DNA from: Chitinophagales bacterium
GTDB taxonomy: Bacteria; Bacteroidota; Bacteroidia; Chitinophagales; UBA10324
Reading direction: 5' to 3'
Assembly: GCA_019694975.1 (NCBI GenBank)
Contig: JAIBAY010000005.1
Location: 124,001 to 188,000 of the forward strand
DNA: 64,000 nt
A program made the position numbers and the translations under genes. Below the pieces are notes generated by a model. The model saw nothing but the letters and a program-made list of their open reading frames with translations. It searched no databases and was not told the DNA's origin. Shown one piece after another: positions 37,111 to 46,358 of the stretch (within the stretch, counting starts at the first letter, position 1; each line of letters starts with the position of its first letter).

Positions 37111-37494
37111 TTAACGGAGGCATGTTCCCTTCATGGCATACCATGGATGAATTTCCACCAACAGCCTACCCGAGCGCACGGCCGGGTCTTCTTCAGCCAA
37201 CTGTCGTGCTTCTTCTAATGAAGCGGTGTTATAGATACATATTCCGCGTATGTCACCATCTTCCATTAACGGACCTGCTATATTCATTTTTCCTGCATCA
37301 GCCATTTTATGCAGGTGCGCCATATGGCCTTCCTGAATCCGCGCAACAGTGGAAGAATCCTGCATACGGTCAGGGCCTTTTTTGAGCAGCACCATGTAAT
37401 ATGTTTTCATTTCGCCGTCTTTAGCCTCCGGCGATTGTCCATAAACTATGTTACCGCAAATGCTCAGAAAAATGATGATGATAACCCTTTTCAT
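37111..37494 (-). CDS. Secreted YciI-like protein
   Basis: 127 aa from the ATG at 37494, with signal peptide IIIIFLSICGNIVYGQ. A YCII-related ferredoxin-like domain: MVLLKKGPDRMQD, IQEGHMAHLHKMADAGKMNIAGPLMEDGDIRGICIYN, DPAVRSGRLLVEIHPWYA with the His-Asp pair of the family. Exported YciI proteins are common in Bacteroidota; function unknown. 43 nt after the DUF4920 gene, so probably in one operon. Confidence 0.85.
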   Translation of the reverse strand: MKRVIIIIFLSICGNIVYGQSPEAKDGEMKTYYMVLLKKGPDRMQDSSTVARIQEGHMAHLHKMADAGKMNIAGPLMEDGDIRGICIYNTASLEEARQLAEEDPAVRSGRLLVEIHPWYAMKGTCLR

Positions 37495-37537
37495 CAATGC
37501 TGCTTTTGTTAGGTGAATAAAGATCCGAAGCAGCAGG

Positions 37538-37918
37538 TTATAAAAAGACACCGCTGGCTTTGAAAGCGATTACCTTCGGTGATTGCGTGGAGTCTATATA
37601 GGCAAAACCCTTTGCTATTGCCTGCCGCCCTTCAACTTCTTTAGGTATATTGAACTGCCTGTCCCAGTCAACAAAGACTGCCGCGCCGTTGTCGTTTTTA
37701 AGATTCAGCCAGCAACCTTCAGCCTGGCATGATTCCGTTATCTCACCCTTCACGACAGCTTCCACCTTTTGCTGCCCTTCCATCCTCTTCATCAACTCTG
37801 CAACGGAAATAATCTGCACCGTGTCAAAAGTCTGCCCATAATATTTTGGTGGCGCAACCTCCCTTTTACAGGAAACCATAATACTCAGTGAAATCAGGAA
37901 TGCAAGAATCGTTTTCAT
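37538..37918 (-). CDS. DUF4920 lipoprotein
   Basis: 126 aa. Lipobox LSIMVSC (Cys17). The DUF4920 domain is an OB-like fold with GEITESCQAEGCWLNLKNDNGAAVFVDW, where the C-x4-C pair may bind metal, and QAIAKGFAYID. First gene of a two-gene unit with a complete promoter directly upstream. Confidence 0.87.
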   Translation of the reverse strand: MKTILAFLISLSIMVSCKREVAPPKYYGQTFDTVQIISVAELMKRMEGQQKVEAVVKGEITESCQAEGCWLNLKNDNGAAVFVDWDRQFNIPKEVEGRQAIAKGFAYIDSTQSPKVIAFKASGVFL

Positions 37919-37936
37919 GGATTAAAAATGTGAGAC

Positions 37937-37966
37937 CAAAATTAACGCAATAAGCCGGTTTGGCAA
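37937..37966 (-). promoter_or_regulatory. Complete -33/-7 promoter of the DUF4920-YciI operon
   Basis: On the minus strand TTG (37966-37964), then 19 nt, then TAATTTTG (37944-37937). Matches the Bacteroidota consensus and lies 18 nt before the ATG at 37918. Confidence 0.75.
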
Positions 37967-38152
37967 TTATGTTTCTGCGGCCTAAAGAAACGTGATTCGA
38001 TCATCTTCAATTTTTGATACCCTATTCAGGTGTGCATTATCAGCAGATGAAAACCATAATAATGGTAAACTGAAAAACCGCCATCACGTTCATCCTACTC
38101 ATTCCCAACTATATTTTGTTGCTTTGCCATAAATTAAACAGCAGGAGTTGCG

Positions 38153-38554
38153 ATGAAAAAGTCACGGGACAAGGAAAATCACTGGTACGCCTTCATGCAT
38201 GCGAAATGCCCGCATTGCCATCATGGTGACATGTTCATCAACAAAAATCCATATGCACTGCAAGACATTACGAAGATGCCCGGCCACTGCCCTGTCTGCG
38301 GCATTTCGTTCTTTCCTGAAACAGGTTTCTACTGGGGATCTATGTATATGGCTTACGTTATTACAGTTATATCCTCAGCCGTAAGTGTAGTACTGTTAGG
38401 AATTCTTTCAGGATGGAATCTGCCTGTACTGGTTATTGGCAATGCGGTACTGCTGATTATCGGGTTTCCATTGTATTTCCGCTATGCAAGAGTTGTATGG
38501 CTGCAACTCAACATGCCTTTCAGCAAAGAGCTTTTTCTGAAATACCAGCAATGA
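38153..38554 (+). CDS. DUF983 membrane protein with zinc-ribbon
   Basis: 133 aa. N-terminal ribbon with two cysteine pairs (KCPHCHHGDMF and HCPVCGISFF), then two membrane helices (YVITVISSAVSVVLLGIL and LPVLVIGNAVLLIIGFPLYF). Typical DUF983 length. One of the few genes here with a Shine-Dalgarno-like sequence (GGAG, 6 nt before ATG). Convergent with lon. Confidence 0.9.
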   Translation: MKKSRDKENHWYAFMHAKCPHCHHGDMFINKNPYALQDITKMPGHCPVCGISFFPETGFYWGSMYMAYVITVISSAVSVVLLGILSGWNLPVLVIGNAVLLIIGFPLYFRYARVVWLQLNMPFSKELFLKYQQ

Positions 38555-38567
38555 CTTCGACGTCCGC

Positions 38568-40979
38568 TTATTTCACAAGGGCAATCTCAAGTACCTGCAT
38601 CATGTCATCTACATAATGGAAGGTAAGCCCTTTAATGAATTCACCATTGATTTCAGAAATATCCTTTTCATTCATCTTGCAAAGCATTATTTCTTTCATG
38701 CCGGCACGCTTTGCAGCAAGGATCTTCTCCTTAATGCCGCCAACCGGTAATACCTTTCCCCGCAATGTGATCTCGCCAGTCATTGCCAGGTACTTCTTCA
38801 CCTTCCGTCCACTGTAGGCAGATGCAATTGCGCTCAGCATGGTGACGCCTGCCGACGGCCCGTCTTTAGGTATGGCACCTTCCGGAACATGAATGTGTAC
38901 ATCCTTTTTGTCGAAGTCCTCCTGCCTGATGCCAATTTTTTCAGCATGTGCTTTAATAAACGTCAAAGCCGTAGAAGCTGATTCTTTCATCACATCACCC
39001 AGGTTACCGGTTAGTTTGAGGTTACCTTTGCCCTTGCTCAGGGCTGTTTCAACATACAGAATTTCACCACCAACGTATGTCCAGGCCAGGCCAATAGCAA
39101 CACCCGGCGGGTTTTCTTCCTGGTACATTTCCGCATCAAACCGTTTTATTCCGAGGATACGCTGAATATCTGCCACACTGAGGTCGGCATTTCTTTTTTC
39201 GTTCAAAGCAACATCCTTGGCTACAGAACGCATTACACCTGCCAGTTTGCGGTCGAGGTCGCGCACACCCGATTCGCGGGTGTAATCTTCAATGATTTTT
39301 TGAATAACCTGTTTGGAAAAATGCACATGCTTATTTTTCAGGCCATGCGCTTCCAGTTGCTTGGGAATAAGATGGCGCTCAGCAATTTCAACCTTTTCCT
39401 CCACACTGTAGCCACTGATATCAATGATTTCCATCCGGTCGCGCAGCGCAGGCTGAATCGTGGCAAGCGAGTTCGCCGTGGCAATGAACAATACCTTAGA
39501 AAGGTCATACTCCATTTCCACATACTGATCGTAGAATGAATTATTCTGTTCCGGATCCAGCACTTCAAGCAATGCAGAAGATGGATCACCCCGGAAGTCG
39601 GCACCTACTTTATCAATCTCATCCAGTACAAAAACAGGGTTGGATGTCTGTGCTTTTTTCAGCGACTGAATAATCCGTCCCGGCATTGCGCCGATATAGG
39701 TCTTGCGATGTCCGCGGATTTCTGCCTCATCATGCAAACCGCCCAGTGACATACGGACGTATTTCCTGTTTAATGCTTTTGCGATTGACTTGCCAAGCGA
39801 AGTCTTGCCGACACCCGGAGGACCGGCAAAACAAAGTATGGGTGATTTCAAATCACCTTTCAGCTTTAAAACAGCGAGGTATTCCAGTATCCGGTCCTTC
39901 ACTTTTTCAAGTCCATAGTGATCCTGCTCCAGGATTTTTTTCGCCCGGCGCAAGTCAAATTTATCTTTGGTATAAACGTTCCAGGGAAGTTCCAGCAACA
40001 GTTCAAGGTAGTTCAGTATCACCGAGTGTTCTGCAGCGGCGGGATTCATGCGCTGCAACTTGCTCACCTCCTTTTCAAAATGATCTGCCACCGCTTTCGA
40101 CCACTTCTTTTTTGCTGCCCTGTCGCGCAGGCTTTGAATTTCCTTTTCAATGGAATCCGCGCTTCCCAACTCCTCCTGTATGGTTTTAAGTTGCTGTTGC
40201 AGGAAGTAATCCTTCTGTTGCTTTTCAATATCGGACCTTACCTTGCTTTGAATTTTGTTTTTCAGCTCGAGCACCTGAATCTCTGATTCCAGCTGTACCA
40301 GCACGGCCTGTGCCCTTTCTTTCAGGTCGTTGATCTCCAATACTTTTTGTTTTTCCTTCAGATCAATCGACAAGTTGTTAGCGATAAAATTGATAAGGAA
40401 AGAAGGGGAATCAATGTTGCGCAGCATAATGCTGGCTTCGGTCGGAATATTTGGTGAAAGCTTGATAATGTTACCGGCCATTTCCTTCAGGGAAGAAACC
40501 ATGGCTTCAAACTGCTTGTCGTCGGGATAAGGAATATCATTGAGCACATCAATAGATGCCTTAAAATACGGATCCGCTGTTACAAATTCGCGGATGGAAA
40601 ACCGAACCTTTCCCTGGATAATAGCCGTTGTGCTGCCATCGGGCATTTTCAGCATCTTCAGGATCCTGGCCATCGTTCCCACTTTATGCAGGTCTTTAAA
40701 TTCCGGTTCTTCCACGGTGGCATCCATTTGTGCAATCACGCCAATAAACCGGTCAGCGGCATAAGCATCTCTCACAGCTTTAATTGACTTATCACGTCCT
40801 ACAGTAATAGGAATAACCACACCGGGAAACAAAACCGTATTACGCAATGGCAGTACCGGAATAATATCTGCAAATACATCCTTCTTGCCGTCAGCCTCCT
40901 CTTCCAGTGTGATTAATGGCATAAATTCAATGTCCTCTTCCATGCCCTGCATATCAAACTTAAAATTCAAGTTGTTCAT
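38568..40979 (-). CDS. lon: ATP-dependent protease Lon
   Basis: 803 aa from the ATG at 40979 (an upstream TTG at 41003 is less likely). N-terminal substrate domain (IIPVLPLRNTVLFPGVVIPI), a long coiled coil around 205-290 (KNKIQSKVRSDIEKQQKDYF), AAA+ module with Walker A GPPGVGKTS (386-394), Walker B VFVLDEID, and protease domain with the Ser709 (PKDGPSAG) / Lys750 (GGIKEK) dyad. Degrades damaged and regulatory proteins in the cytosol. The upstream region has a -7 box at 41050-41043. Confidence 0.97.
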   Translation of the reverse strand: MNNLNFKFDMQGMEEDIEFMPLITLEEEADGKKDVFADIIPVLPLRNTVLFPGVVIPITVGRDKSIKAVRDAYAADRFIGVIAQMDATVEEPEFKDLHKVGTMARILKMLKMPDGSTTAIIQGKVRFSIREFVTADPYFKASIDVLNDIPYPDDKQFEAMVSSLKEMAGNIIKLSPNIPTEASIMLRNIDSPSFLINFIANNLSIDLKEKQKVLEINDLKERAQAVLVQLESEIQVLELKNKIQSKVRSDIEKQQKDYFLQQQLKTIQEELGSADSIEKEIQSLRDRAAKKKWSKAVADHFEKEVSKLQRMNPAAAEHSVILNYLELLLELPWNVYTKDKFDLRRAKKILEQDHYGLEKVKDRILEYLAVLKLKGDLKSPILCFAGPPGVGKTSLGKSIAKALNRKYVRMSLGGLHDEAEIRGHRKTYIGAMPGRIIQSLKKAQTSNPVFVLDEIDKVGADFRGDPSSALLEVLDPEQNNSFYDQYVEMEYDLSKVLFIATANSLATIQPALRDRMEIIDISGYSVEEKVEIAERHLIPKQLEAHGLKNKHVHFSKQVIQKIIEDYTRESGVRDLDRKLAGVMRSVAKDVALNEKRNADLSVADIQRILGIKRFDAEMYQEENPPGVAIGLAWTYVGGEILYVETALSKGKGNLKLTGNLGDVMKESASTALTFIKAHAEKIGIRQEDFDKKDVHIHVPEGAIPKDGPSAGVTMLSAIASAYSGRKVKKYLAMTGEITLRGKVLPVGGIKEKILAAKRAGMKEIMLCKMNEKDISEINGEFIKGLTFHYVDDMMQVLEIALVK

Positions 40980-41042
40980 AATTAGGTTATAAGTTTTCGT
41001 CAATTGAAAAATTCATCCGCGCATAACACTGCAAAGTAATTG

Positions 41043-41050
41043 CAAAATTA
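41043..41050 (-). promoter_or_regulatory. -7 promoter element (TAATTTTG) of lon
   Basis: Exact TAnnTTTG followed by C on the minus strand, 63 nt before the lon ATG. A TTG lies 23 nt further upstream, slightly beyond the best spacing. No HSP-type CIRCE element was seen. Confidence 0.45.
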
Positions 41051-41584
41051 CAACTACCCGTATAACGGAGTCACAAGCGCACGGATTGTCAAATATCCCG
41101 CCATGCTGACATTTGCCTTCAAATCGGAAATTTTGGCTGAAAAGAAAAAAAAATAAAAGACTAAATAACTGAATTCATAAATACCTAATGCAAAATTCGA
41201 GGGTTGTGAAGGCTTACGAAGGTAAATCAAGCAAGAGACTGATCAGAAGAAGGATGACCGCTGCTACCACTCCAGCCACGATGGGTGCCCTTATTTTTCA
41301 ATTGAAAAAAAGAGGTTATGATCTAAAATAGTTAAGTTTTTGCTGATTCCAGCCTTTATAAAATCATTCAATCATCCGAAAGGTTCTACGCAGCTGCTAA
41401 ACGCATTGAAGTTGTATAAAACGTTTGGCAGCTACCCGAAGGTGGCAGTTTCGGAGCGATTCACTGTCAACCAAGCACAAACGTTGATAAAAGCACAACG
41501 CTTGATACAACCACCAAACAGCCACTTTTGGTTAGGTGCTGATAGCGGTTCGGCTTATTTCAACGAGTCTATTAAAATTCGTCA
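41051..41584. other. Intergenic region with no certain gene
   Basis: About 530 bp. The left part contains the lon promoter zone and one short candidate ORF (listed separately). The right part (41340-41584) is open in one frame but begins at TTG and shows no domain. It contains TAGCGG at 41546-41551, matched by an inverted CCGCTA at 41951-41956 on the far side of the next gene. Confidence 0.3.
41188..41331 (+). CDS. Candidate small basic protein (47 codons)
   Basis: ATG at 41188, TAG at 41329-41331. The product is strongly basic in its first half (KSSKRLIRRRM) and ends KKRGYDLK. A weak -7-like GACATTTG lies at 41108-41115. No homolog recognised and no ribosome-binding signal, so it may be chance. 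Confidence 0.25.
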   Translation: MQNSRVVKAYEGKSSKRLIRRRMTAATTPATMGALIFQLKKRGYDLK

Positions 41585-41911
41585 TTAACTTCCTTTCTTT
41601 TTGAATGGGGACATAAGAATATTTCCAATAGTCTCCAAGACTGGCAATACTTTAAGAGCGAACTTAATGGCAAATACTATTAGTGCATATTGCCAATTCA
41701 AATAAACCATCACTGCAAAAATTATCCATTCGAGCCAATAAAGTGCTGCAACCCATTTTGGAAGGTCGGGTTCGTCAGGGGGTAATGTCCCATTTCTCTT
41801 GGCTTGAATTAATCGAATGTCAAAGGTTGTTATAGATGAAATAATTCCATAAGCAACTGTCAACCCGATGAGTGTGGGTGTATCGTATGGCATTAGTAAA
41901 TAAAAACTCAT
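41585..41911 (-). CDS. Small hypothetical membrane protein
   Basis: 108 aa with about three hydrophobic segments (TLIGLTVAYGIISSITTF, VAALYWLEWIIFAVMVYLNW, YALIVFAIKFALKVLPVL) and a short basic C-terminus. No family recognised. It stands alone between two gene-poor stretches. Its flanks carry TAGCGG on one side and CCGCTAACAAA on the other, which resembles the boundaries of single-gene insertions seen in environmental Bacteroidota; this is a weak impression. Confidence 0.6.
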   Translation of the reverse strand: MSFYLLMPYDTPTLIGLTVAYGIISSITTFDIRLIQAKRNGTLPPDEPDLPKWVAALYWLEWIIFAVMVYLNWQYALIVFAIKFALKVLPVLETIGNILMSPFKKKGS

Positions 41912-42074
41912 ATTTCTATTTCAATTTAGTTGGATGTTTCTAAAGCTGACCGCTAACAAAATGCAGGTGATTAATAATCACATTACGCGCTAATGCTTTT
42001 CAGCAAGTCGCATATATGTTTAAGATCAGCATTCCTGCAGAACTTGTAAATAACGCAAGAAGAAACCTGTTATA

Positions 42075-42818
42075 TTATTTTGCTTCTTCCTCCTGCTGTG
42101 CTGCTTTCTCCGCTTCTTTTTTCGCCGCCTTTGCCCGACCGATAGGGATGCTGACATCAAGATATATGGCGGAATTCCGCTGACTGCCTTCCAGTACCTC
42201 ATTTACATCCACGAAGCCATAGTAATAGTCCGCGCCAATAGTCATACCGGTTCCCTGCTTTAGTTTATAACCTATGCCAGCCTGCAAACCGGCATCCAGG
42301 CGTTTCAGATCATCCGCAATATTGTTTGCGTAGTTCAGGTCATCGTCTTCCACTATGGTATTGGTGAATTTATCAAATGCAGTATAGCGTAAACCCAACT
42401 GAATACCGCCTTCTATATGGAGATAATCAATCAACCGGTATCGTATCAGCACGGGCACATTAAAGTAATTTATTTTGCGGTCAACACTGCCGCCTGAAAA
42501 CGCACTGTCCAAAGTCATGTTATTAAGCGGATAAGGTTCAAGCGAGCCCGTTCCCATTTTTGATTTCACCCGAACACCGGTATGCAGAAACAGTTTTTGA
42601 TTAAGTTTAAAATCAAAATAAAAACCCAGGTTCCAGTCGGTAAGTAATCGTGCTTCCGGGGTATTGCTCATGTTTAAAAAATCCACTCCTCCTGCAAGAC
42701 CAAATTCCAGCTTATCTGAATTCAGTTTGTCACCCAACAACAAGGTAATAAGCACTTGCGCATTGGCGGCCGTATGCATAGTCAGCAACAAAATAACGGT
42801 CAGCAAAAATGGTCGCAT
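42075..42818 (-). CDS. Outer-membrane beta-barrel protein (PorT/OmpW-like size)
   Basis: 247 aa from the ATG at 42818, which begins the signal peptide (PFLLTVILLLTMHTAANAQ). Amphipathic strands throughout (KLEFGLAGGVDFLNM, NLGFYFDFKLNQKLFLHTGVRVKSK, YFNVPVLIRYRLIDYLHIEGGIQLGLRYTAF, MTIGADYYYGF), as in the outer-membrane beta-barrel domain common in Bacteroidota. Unusual C-terminal extension rich in Ala, Lys and Glu (AKAAKKEAEKAAQQEEEAK), a charged helix after the last strand. Role unknown. Confidence 0.8.
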   Translation of the reverse strand: MRPFLLTVILLLTMHTAANAQVLITLLLGDKLNSDKLEFGLAGGVDFLNMSNTPEARLLTDWNLGFYFDFKLNQKLFLHTGVRVKSKMGTGSLEPYPLNNMTLDSAFSGGSVDRKINYFNVPVLIRYRLIDYLHIEGGIQLGLRYTAFDKFTNTIVEDDDLNYANNIADDLKRLDAGLQAGIGYKLKQGTGMTIGADYYYGFVDVNEVLEGSQRNSAIYLDVSIPIGRAKAAKKEAEKAAQQEEEAK

Positions 42819-43039
42819 TGGCCTGCCTGACGTTTGATTGGATGAATTTACCGCCATAAGGATGTGGGAATTGATGATCTTTTTTAATGTTCAGACAAAC
42901 TGTTTCAGTTGCTCAAGGTAATAAGTTTAATAAATTATTAATTGACAGTAAGGAAGTTTACCATACCAAAAAGTCAGGCAAATCAATACCTGATAACACT
43001 GCCAGCGCCTGCATTCTGCATCATGAAGCGGAAGGAACC

Positions 43040-43087
43040 GGATAAAAGCAACAAACCGCCCGTTTTCAAATTGGAGCGGTTTGCTGC
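43040..43087 (-). terminator. Intrinsic terminator after the T9SS protein gene at 43107-45014
   Basis: Minus strand: 12-bp stem with one mismatch (43087-43076 with 43059-43048), 16-nt loop, then TTTTATCC. Starts 20 nt after the stop codon. Confidence 0.6.
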
Positions 43088-43106
43088 ATAACAGATTATT
43101 CGGCTG

Positions 43107-45014
43107 CTATTTGATTTTGATAAACTTCGTGGACATATTATGCTGCCCATCTGAAACAGAAATGAAAAACATGCCGGCAGGCCACCCGGAAGTTACAATT
43201 TCCACCTGTTGATCTCCCGATTCAAAATAGTTGCTGATCTCTTTCATTACCCGTCCATTGATGTCGATTACCCTGATAGTATAACTGCCTGCATCCGGGG
43301 CATCAAACAATATTTGTATGGCAGCGTCTGTGCTGACAGGGTTGGGATAAACACCAACTTCATCATCAACGGTTTCAGTCAATGATTCCAGGCCATCTGC
43401 CAGCTTGAACGGTGAGAAACAAAGTGAATGTGGTGCGGTTTTCTTCTTCATGACCAGTTGATGCGGTATCACATTGTCGCAGACCTGATCGGTGCAATAT
43501 TGAATGGGATTTGATTTAACAGTATCCAGCAATAGTTTCATTGTATCGGCCGGGCAGGCTGGCGCATTTATCATCCCGACACCATCCGTCTTTATCACAT
43601 GCCCGTCTGTTAATGTTGCTGTAGAGGAAGCATTGGTGCTGATAAAATAACCAGTCGTAGGATAACCTGATCCAACAGAAACTACACTTTCCGTTCGCGG
43701 AAAATTAGGAGTCGTTAAGGCATAGTGATGAGCATTGGTCATTTTGCCATTGGTGATATTCATTTCAAGAAGGTAGGTGTCTGAAAAGATGCCTGAGTTA
43801 GGATCATCCACTCCTCCTGAGATCACCACATTTTTTGCCACTGCCCTTGATTGGTAAATGCTCTGTCCGTAGGTCAGCGGAGCCGGAGGCAAAGGCGTCC
43901 CCGGAACACCAAAACGATGCGCATTCACAAAAGCGCCCGTTGTGGCACTTACCCTGGAAAGAAAACCGAGACAGCCGGGCGTATTTCCGATGCCGGTAGC
44001 GTTGGCAAGGCCGGTTAACACAAAATTATCCACCACAGCAGCTGCACCCACGGTTTCATCTTCAAACATAATATCCCAGGCAGCACTTGTAGTGGTTGCA
44101 CCATTGGCAGAAAACAGCGGGTATTCAATTTTCCAAAGCATCAGTCCGTCATAACGGACACGCATGACGAAATGCGTGGAACCAATTGCTCCAGGAATGG
44201 TGCGCTCGCCGGTAACCACAATGCCTATCGGATCGTTAACTCCACCATTCAGAAACTCACGGAAAACGCAGGACTGATGCGGGATGAAATTAGACGGTGG
44301 TATCCCTGCAACCGGGTTATAAAAATATCTCCATAGCAACACCCCATTGATATCAAGACGTGTGATAGCGGGAAAAGTAATGCCTGTATTGGGATTGGTG
44401 ACAACTGAAACCATCATCATATCTCCGTTCGGACATGATTCAACGGAAATCCCGGCTTCATCATAAACATTTGCAGCAACGAGTATATTCGTCCGTACCC
44501 AAAGGATATTCCCGTTATTGTCATACTTAATCATGACCGGCCTCCTGACACCAAATGCAGGATCTTTATAATAACCACTCACATAAAAATAATTCTTTGA
44601 TTTGGGTATGGCTACTGCATTCACCGCTGTACCGATCTGCGGACAAGCAGTAAAAGTACAAGGCAGAATACCGACAGCAGGGGAAGGTGTTAGGTTACCA
44701 TAACCGGCTTGAATATCAGTGGCTGTATAAGCAACGGATGTGTTGGCACCATCATAATAAATACGATCCCAGGCAGAAACGCCGGTAGCACCGGTATATC
44801 TTGAAAACAGGATATGCTCGGTACCCGCAGCCGGTGTGAAGCTGTTGGTATTCCCGATTACCCAATAGTCGTTGCTGACGGCTACCCCTGCAACATAGTT
44901 ATCGGAGCCTGCAGGCATAAAAGTATTCTGAAAGGTTTGTGCATTAAGCACTGTGGTGCTGATTAGCATCAGTAAACAGGTAATCAACAGCTGATTGGAA
45001 AATGTCTTTTTCAT
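43107..45014 (-). CDS. Secreted protein with T9SS type A sorting domain
   Basis: 635 aa. Signal peptide (LLITCLLMLISTTVLNAQ). The large middle part is repetitive beta structure describing propeller-like blades (DYWVIGNTNSF, ILFSRYTGATG, KNYFYVSGYYKDPAFGVRRPVMIKYDNNGNILWVRT, LNGVLLWRYFYN-like), similar to beta-propeller proteins with Trp-rich blade ends. The C-terminus (VYPNPVSTDAAIQILF, YTIRVIDINGRVMKEI, GMFFISVSDGQ, KFIKIK) is a type A sorting domain. No enzyme motif; probably a surface or matrix protein. Confidence 0.88.
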   Translation of the reverse strand: MKKTFSNQLLITCLLMLISTTVLNAQTFQNTFMPAGSDNYVAGVAVSNDYWVIGNTNSFTPAAGTEHILFSRYTGATGVSAWDRIYYDGANTSVAYTATDIQAGYGNLTPSPAVGILPCTFTACPQIGTAVNAVAIPKSKNYFYVSGYYKDPAFGVRRPVMIKYDNNGNILWVRTNILVAANVYDEAGISVESCPNGDMMMVSVVTNPNTGITFPAITRLDINGVLLWRYFYNPVAGIPPSNFIPHQSCVFREFLNGGVNDPIGIVVTGERTIPGAIGSTHFVMRVRYDGLMLWKIEYPLFSANGATTTSAAWDIMFEDETVGAAAVVDNFVLTGLANATGIGNTPGCLGFLSRVSATTGAFVNAHRFGVPGTPLPPAPLTYGQSIYQSRAVAKNVVISGGVDDPNSGIFSDTYLLEMNITNGKMTNAHHYALTTPNFPRTESVVSVGSGYPTTGYFISTNASSTATLTDGHVIKTDGVGMINAPACPADTMKLLLDTVKSNPIQYCTDQVCDNVIPHQLVMKKKTAPHSLCFSPFKLADGLESLTETVDDEVGVYPNPVSTDAAIQILFDAPDAGSYTIRVIDINGRVMKEISNYFESGDQQVEIVTSGWPAGMFFISVSDGQHNMSTKFIKIK

Positions 45015-45155
45015 GTTTCAGTTAGTTTTAAATGAATGCTTACTCTATTCCGGCTTTTCAGCTTCCGCCGATTGATACATCAAATCTACAGCGTGGCATT
45101 ACCCGGATGCAATTACAATATGTGGTCGATGTAGCCTCTGCAACTGTCATAAATG

Positions 45156-45184
45156 AGAATGCCTCCGGGACATGGAGGCATTCT
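45156..45184 (-). terminator. Hairpin with perfect 11-bp stem, probable terminator
   Basis: AGAATGCCTCC (45156-45166) and GGAGGCATTCT (45174-45184) pair perfectly around a 7-nt loop. It lies 20 nt beyond the stop of the gene at 45205-46212. The T-tract on the minus side is short (CATTTATG), so termination strength is uncertain. Confidence 0.5.
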
Positions 45185-45204
45185 TTAAACAGCATTTATA
45201 CGTA

Positions 45205-46212
45205 TCAGAACTTGAGCAACTTCATTCTTTTCACTTCATTATTCATGCGCAGCTCGATAATATACATGCCGGAAGCGAGGTCTGCAACTGAGAAGGAGAG
45301 ATCATTCAGGCCCTCCTCTAACGATTCATCATTGGCCACGATACGAATAAGACCACCCATTGCATTGTAGAGTGAAACAGTGGCTGCCACTTCATCTTCA
45401 CAGGCAATCCTGATGGTGCATTCAGCGGATGCCGGATTGGGGAAAACAGTGGTTCCCCACCCTGCTGTATTACCAACCGTTTCCCTGCAACCGATATCAG
45501 GGCCGGTGTAATTAAAACATATCGTATCCTGCACATAGTAAACCGAACCACTGGAACAGGTTACCTGGAAATTGAAAACATAGCAGGAATCACATTTCAG
45601 GGTATCGAGACTCTTGATCTGCCATTTACCGGCAGCTGTTTTTCTCAACAGTATATCAATTGGTGCATTGATAGCCGTAACAGTGGATGCGGCAAGGCCG
45701 GTGCCGCCGGTGCCGCATTTTGAATTGGCGTAGTCGGTAAGTTTCTTCAGTTTCGTCCATTTATCAACCACCAGCTTGCAGGTATCACTGTCGCAGGAAG
45801 CTGTGGCGATGTCGAGGTTGTCGGTGATGATATCCAATGACAGCACAAAGGCAAGCGTAAACTGTTCAGGGCAGGAAGGAGCAAAAATGCTCAGTTTAAC
45901 TGTGTTGGATAATATTGGTAGCGGTGGAATCTTAGTTCCAAGGTAGCCGCCATTCATCCGCAGCACATTAGCGTCGGTGACTGTTGTTGTGTACAAACAG
46001 GCCGGTGATCCGATACACATCACCTGTACTTTATAATTGATCAGAGGGTTTGCTGTTGCCGGCTTCCAATACACGTAGTAATTGCCCGACTGATCAAACA
46101 GTACCACTTGCTTCAGTGGAGGAAGGCAGTTTTGCCCGTGGAGAGCAGAAACAGATGTCATCAGCAATGCCATCAGCAAGAGCATCATGACGGAGCGACT
46201 TCTTTTTTTCAT
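45205..46212 (-). CDS. Cysteine-rich secreted protein with T9SS type A sorting domain
   Basis: 335 aa from the ATG at 46212. Signal peptide (MMLLLMALLMTSVSALHGQ). The mature part has many cysteines (for example NCLPP, CIGSPACLY, PSCPEQF, ASCDSDTCKL, NSKCGTGG, LKCDSCYVF, VTCSSG), suggesting several disulfides. The N-terminus contains a fibronectin-III-like strand pattern (QSGNYYVYWKPATANPLINYKVQVMC). C-terminal sorting domain: TVFPNPASAECTIRI, VSLYNAMGGLIRIV, SGMYIIELR, MKLLKF. Neighbour of another type A protein but with its own terminator. Confidence 0.87.
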   Translation of the reverse strand: MKKRSRSVMMLLLMALLMTSVSALHGQNCLPPLKQVVLFDQSGNYYVYWKPATANPLINYKVQVMCIGSPACLYTTTVTDANVLRMNGGYLGTKIPPLPILSNTVKLSIFAPSCPEQFTLAFVLSLDIITDNLDIATASCDSDTCKLVVDKWTKLKKLTDYANSKCGTGGTGLAASTVTAINAPIDILLRKTAAGKWQIKSLDTLKCDSCYVFNFQVTCSSGSVYYVQDTICFNYTGPDIGCRETVGNTAGWGTTVFPNPASAECTIRIACEDEVAATVSLYNAMGGLIRIVANDESLEEGLNDLSFSVADLASGMYIIELRMNNEVKRMKLLKF

Positions 46213-46358
46213 AGCAGTAGTTGTTGGAGGAGTGTTATGCACTCAATTTCGCAAAATATCGGGCAAGTTGATCGCTGAGGTGTAATATTTTAATTACATT
46301 TTTTTTGAAGTGTACCCGAAAACGGTGACTTTTAGGAGTTGATAGTTTCGTCAAAATA

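Noticed and set aside
39686..40189. Plus-strand ORF of 167 codons
   Set aside because: Antisense to the Lon AAA+ domain, with Pro/Ser/Arg-rich shadow composition.
41340..41588. 82-codon ORF between lon and the small membrane gene
   Set aside because: Starts with TTG, has no motif, and its end runs into the convergent gene; kept as intergenic.
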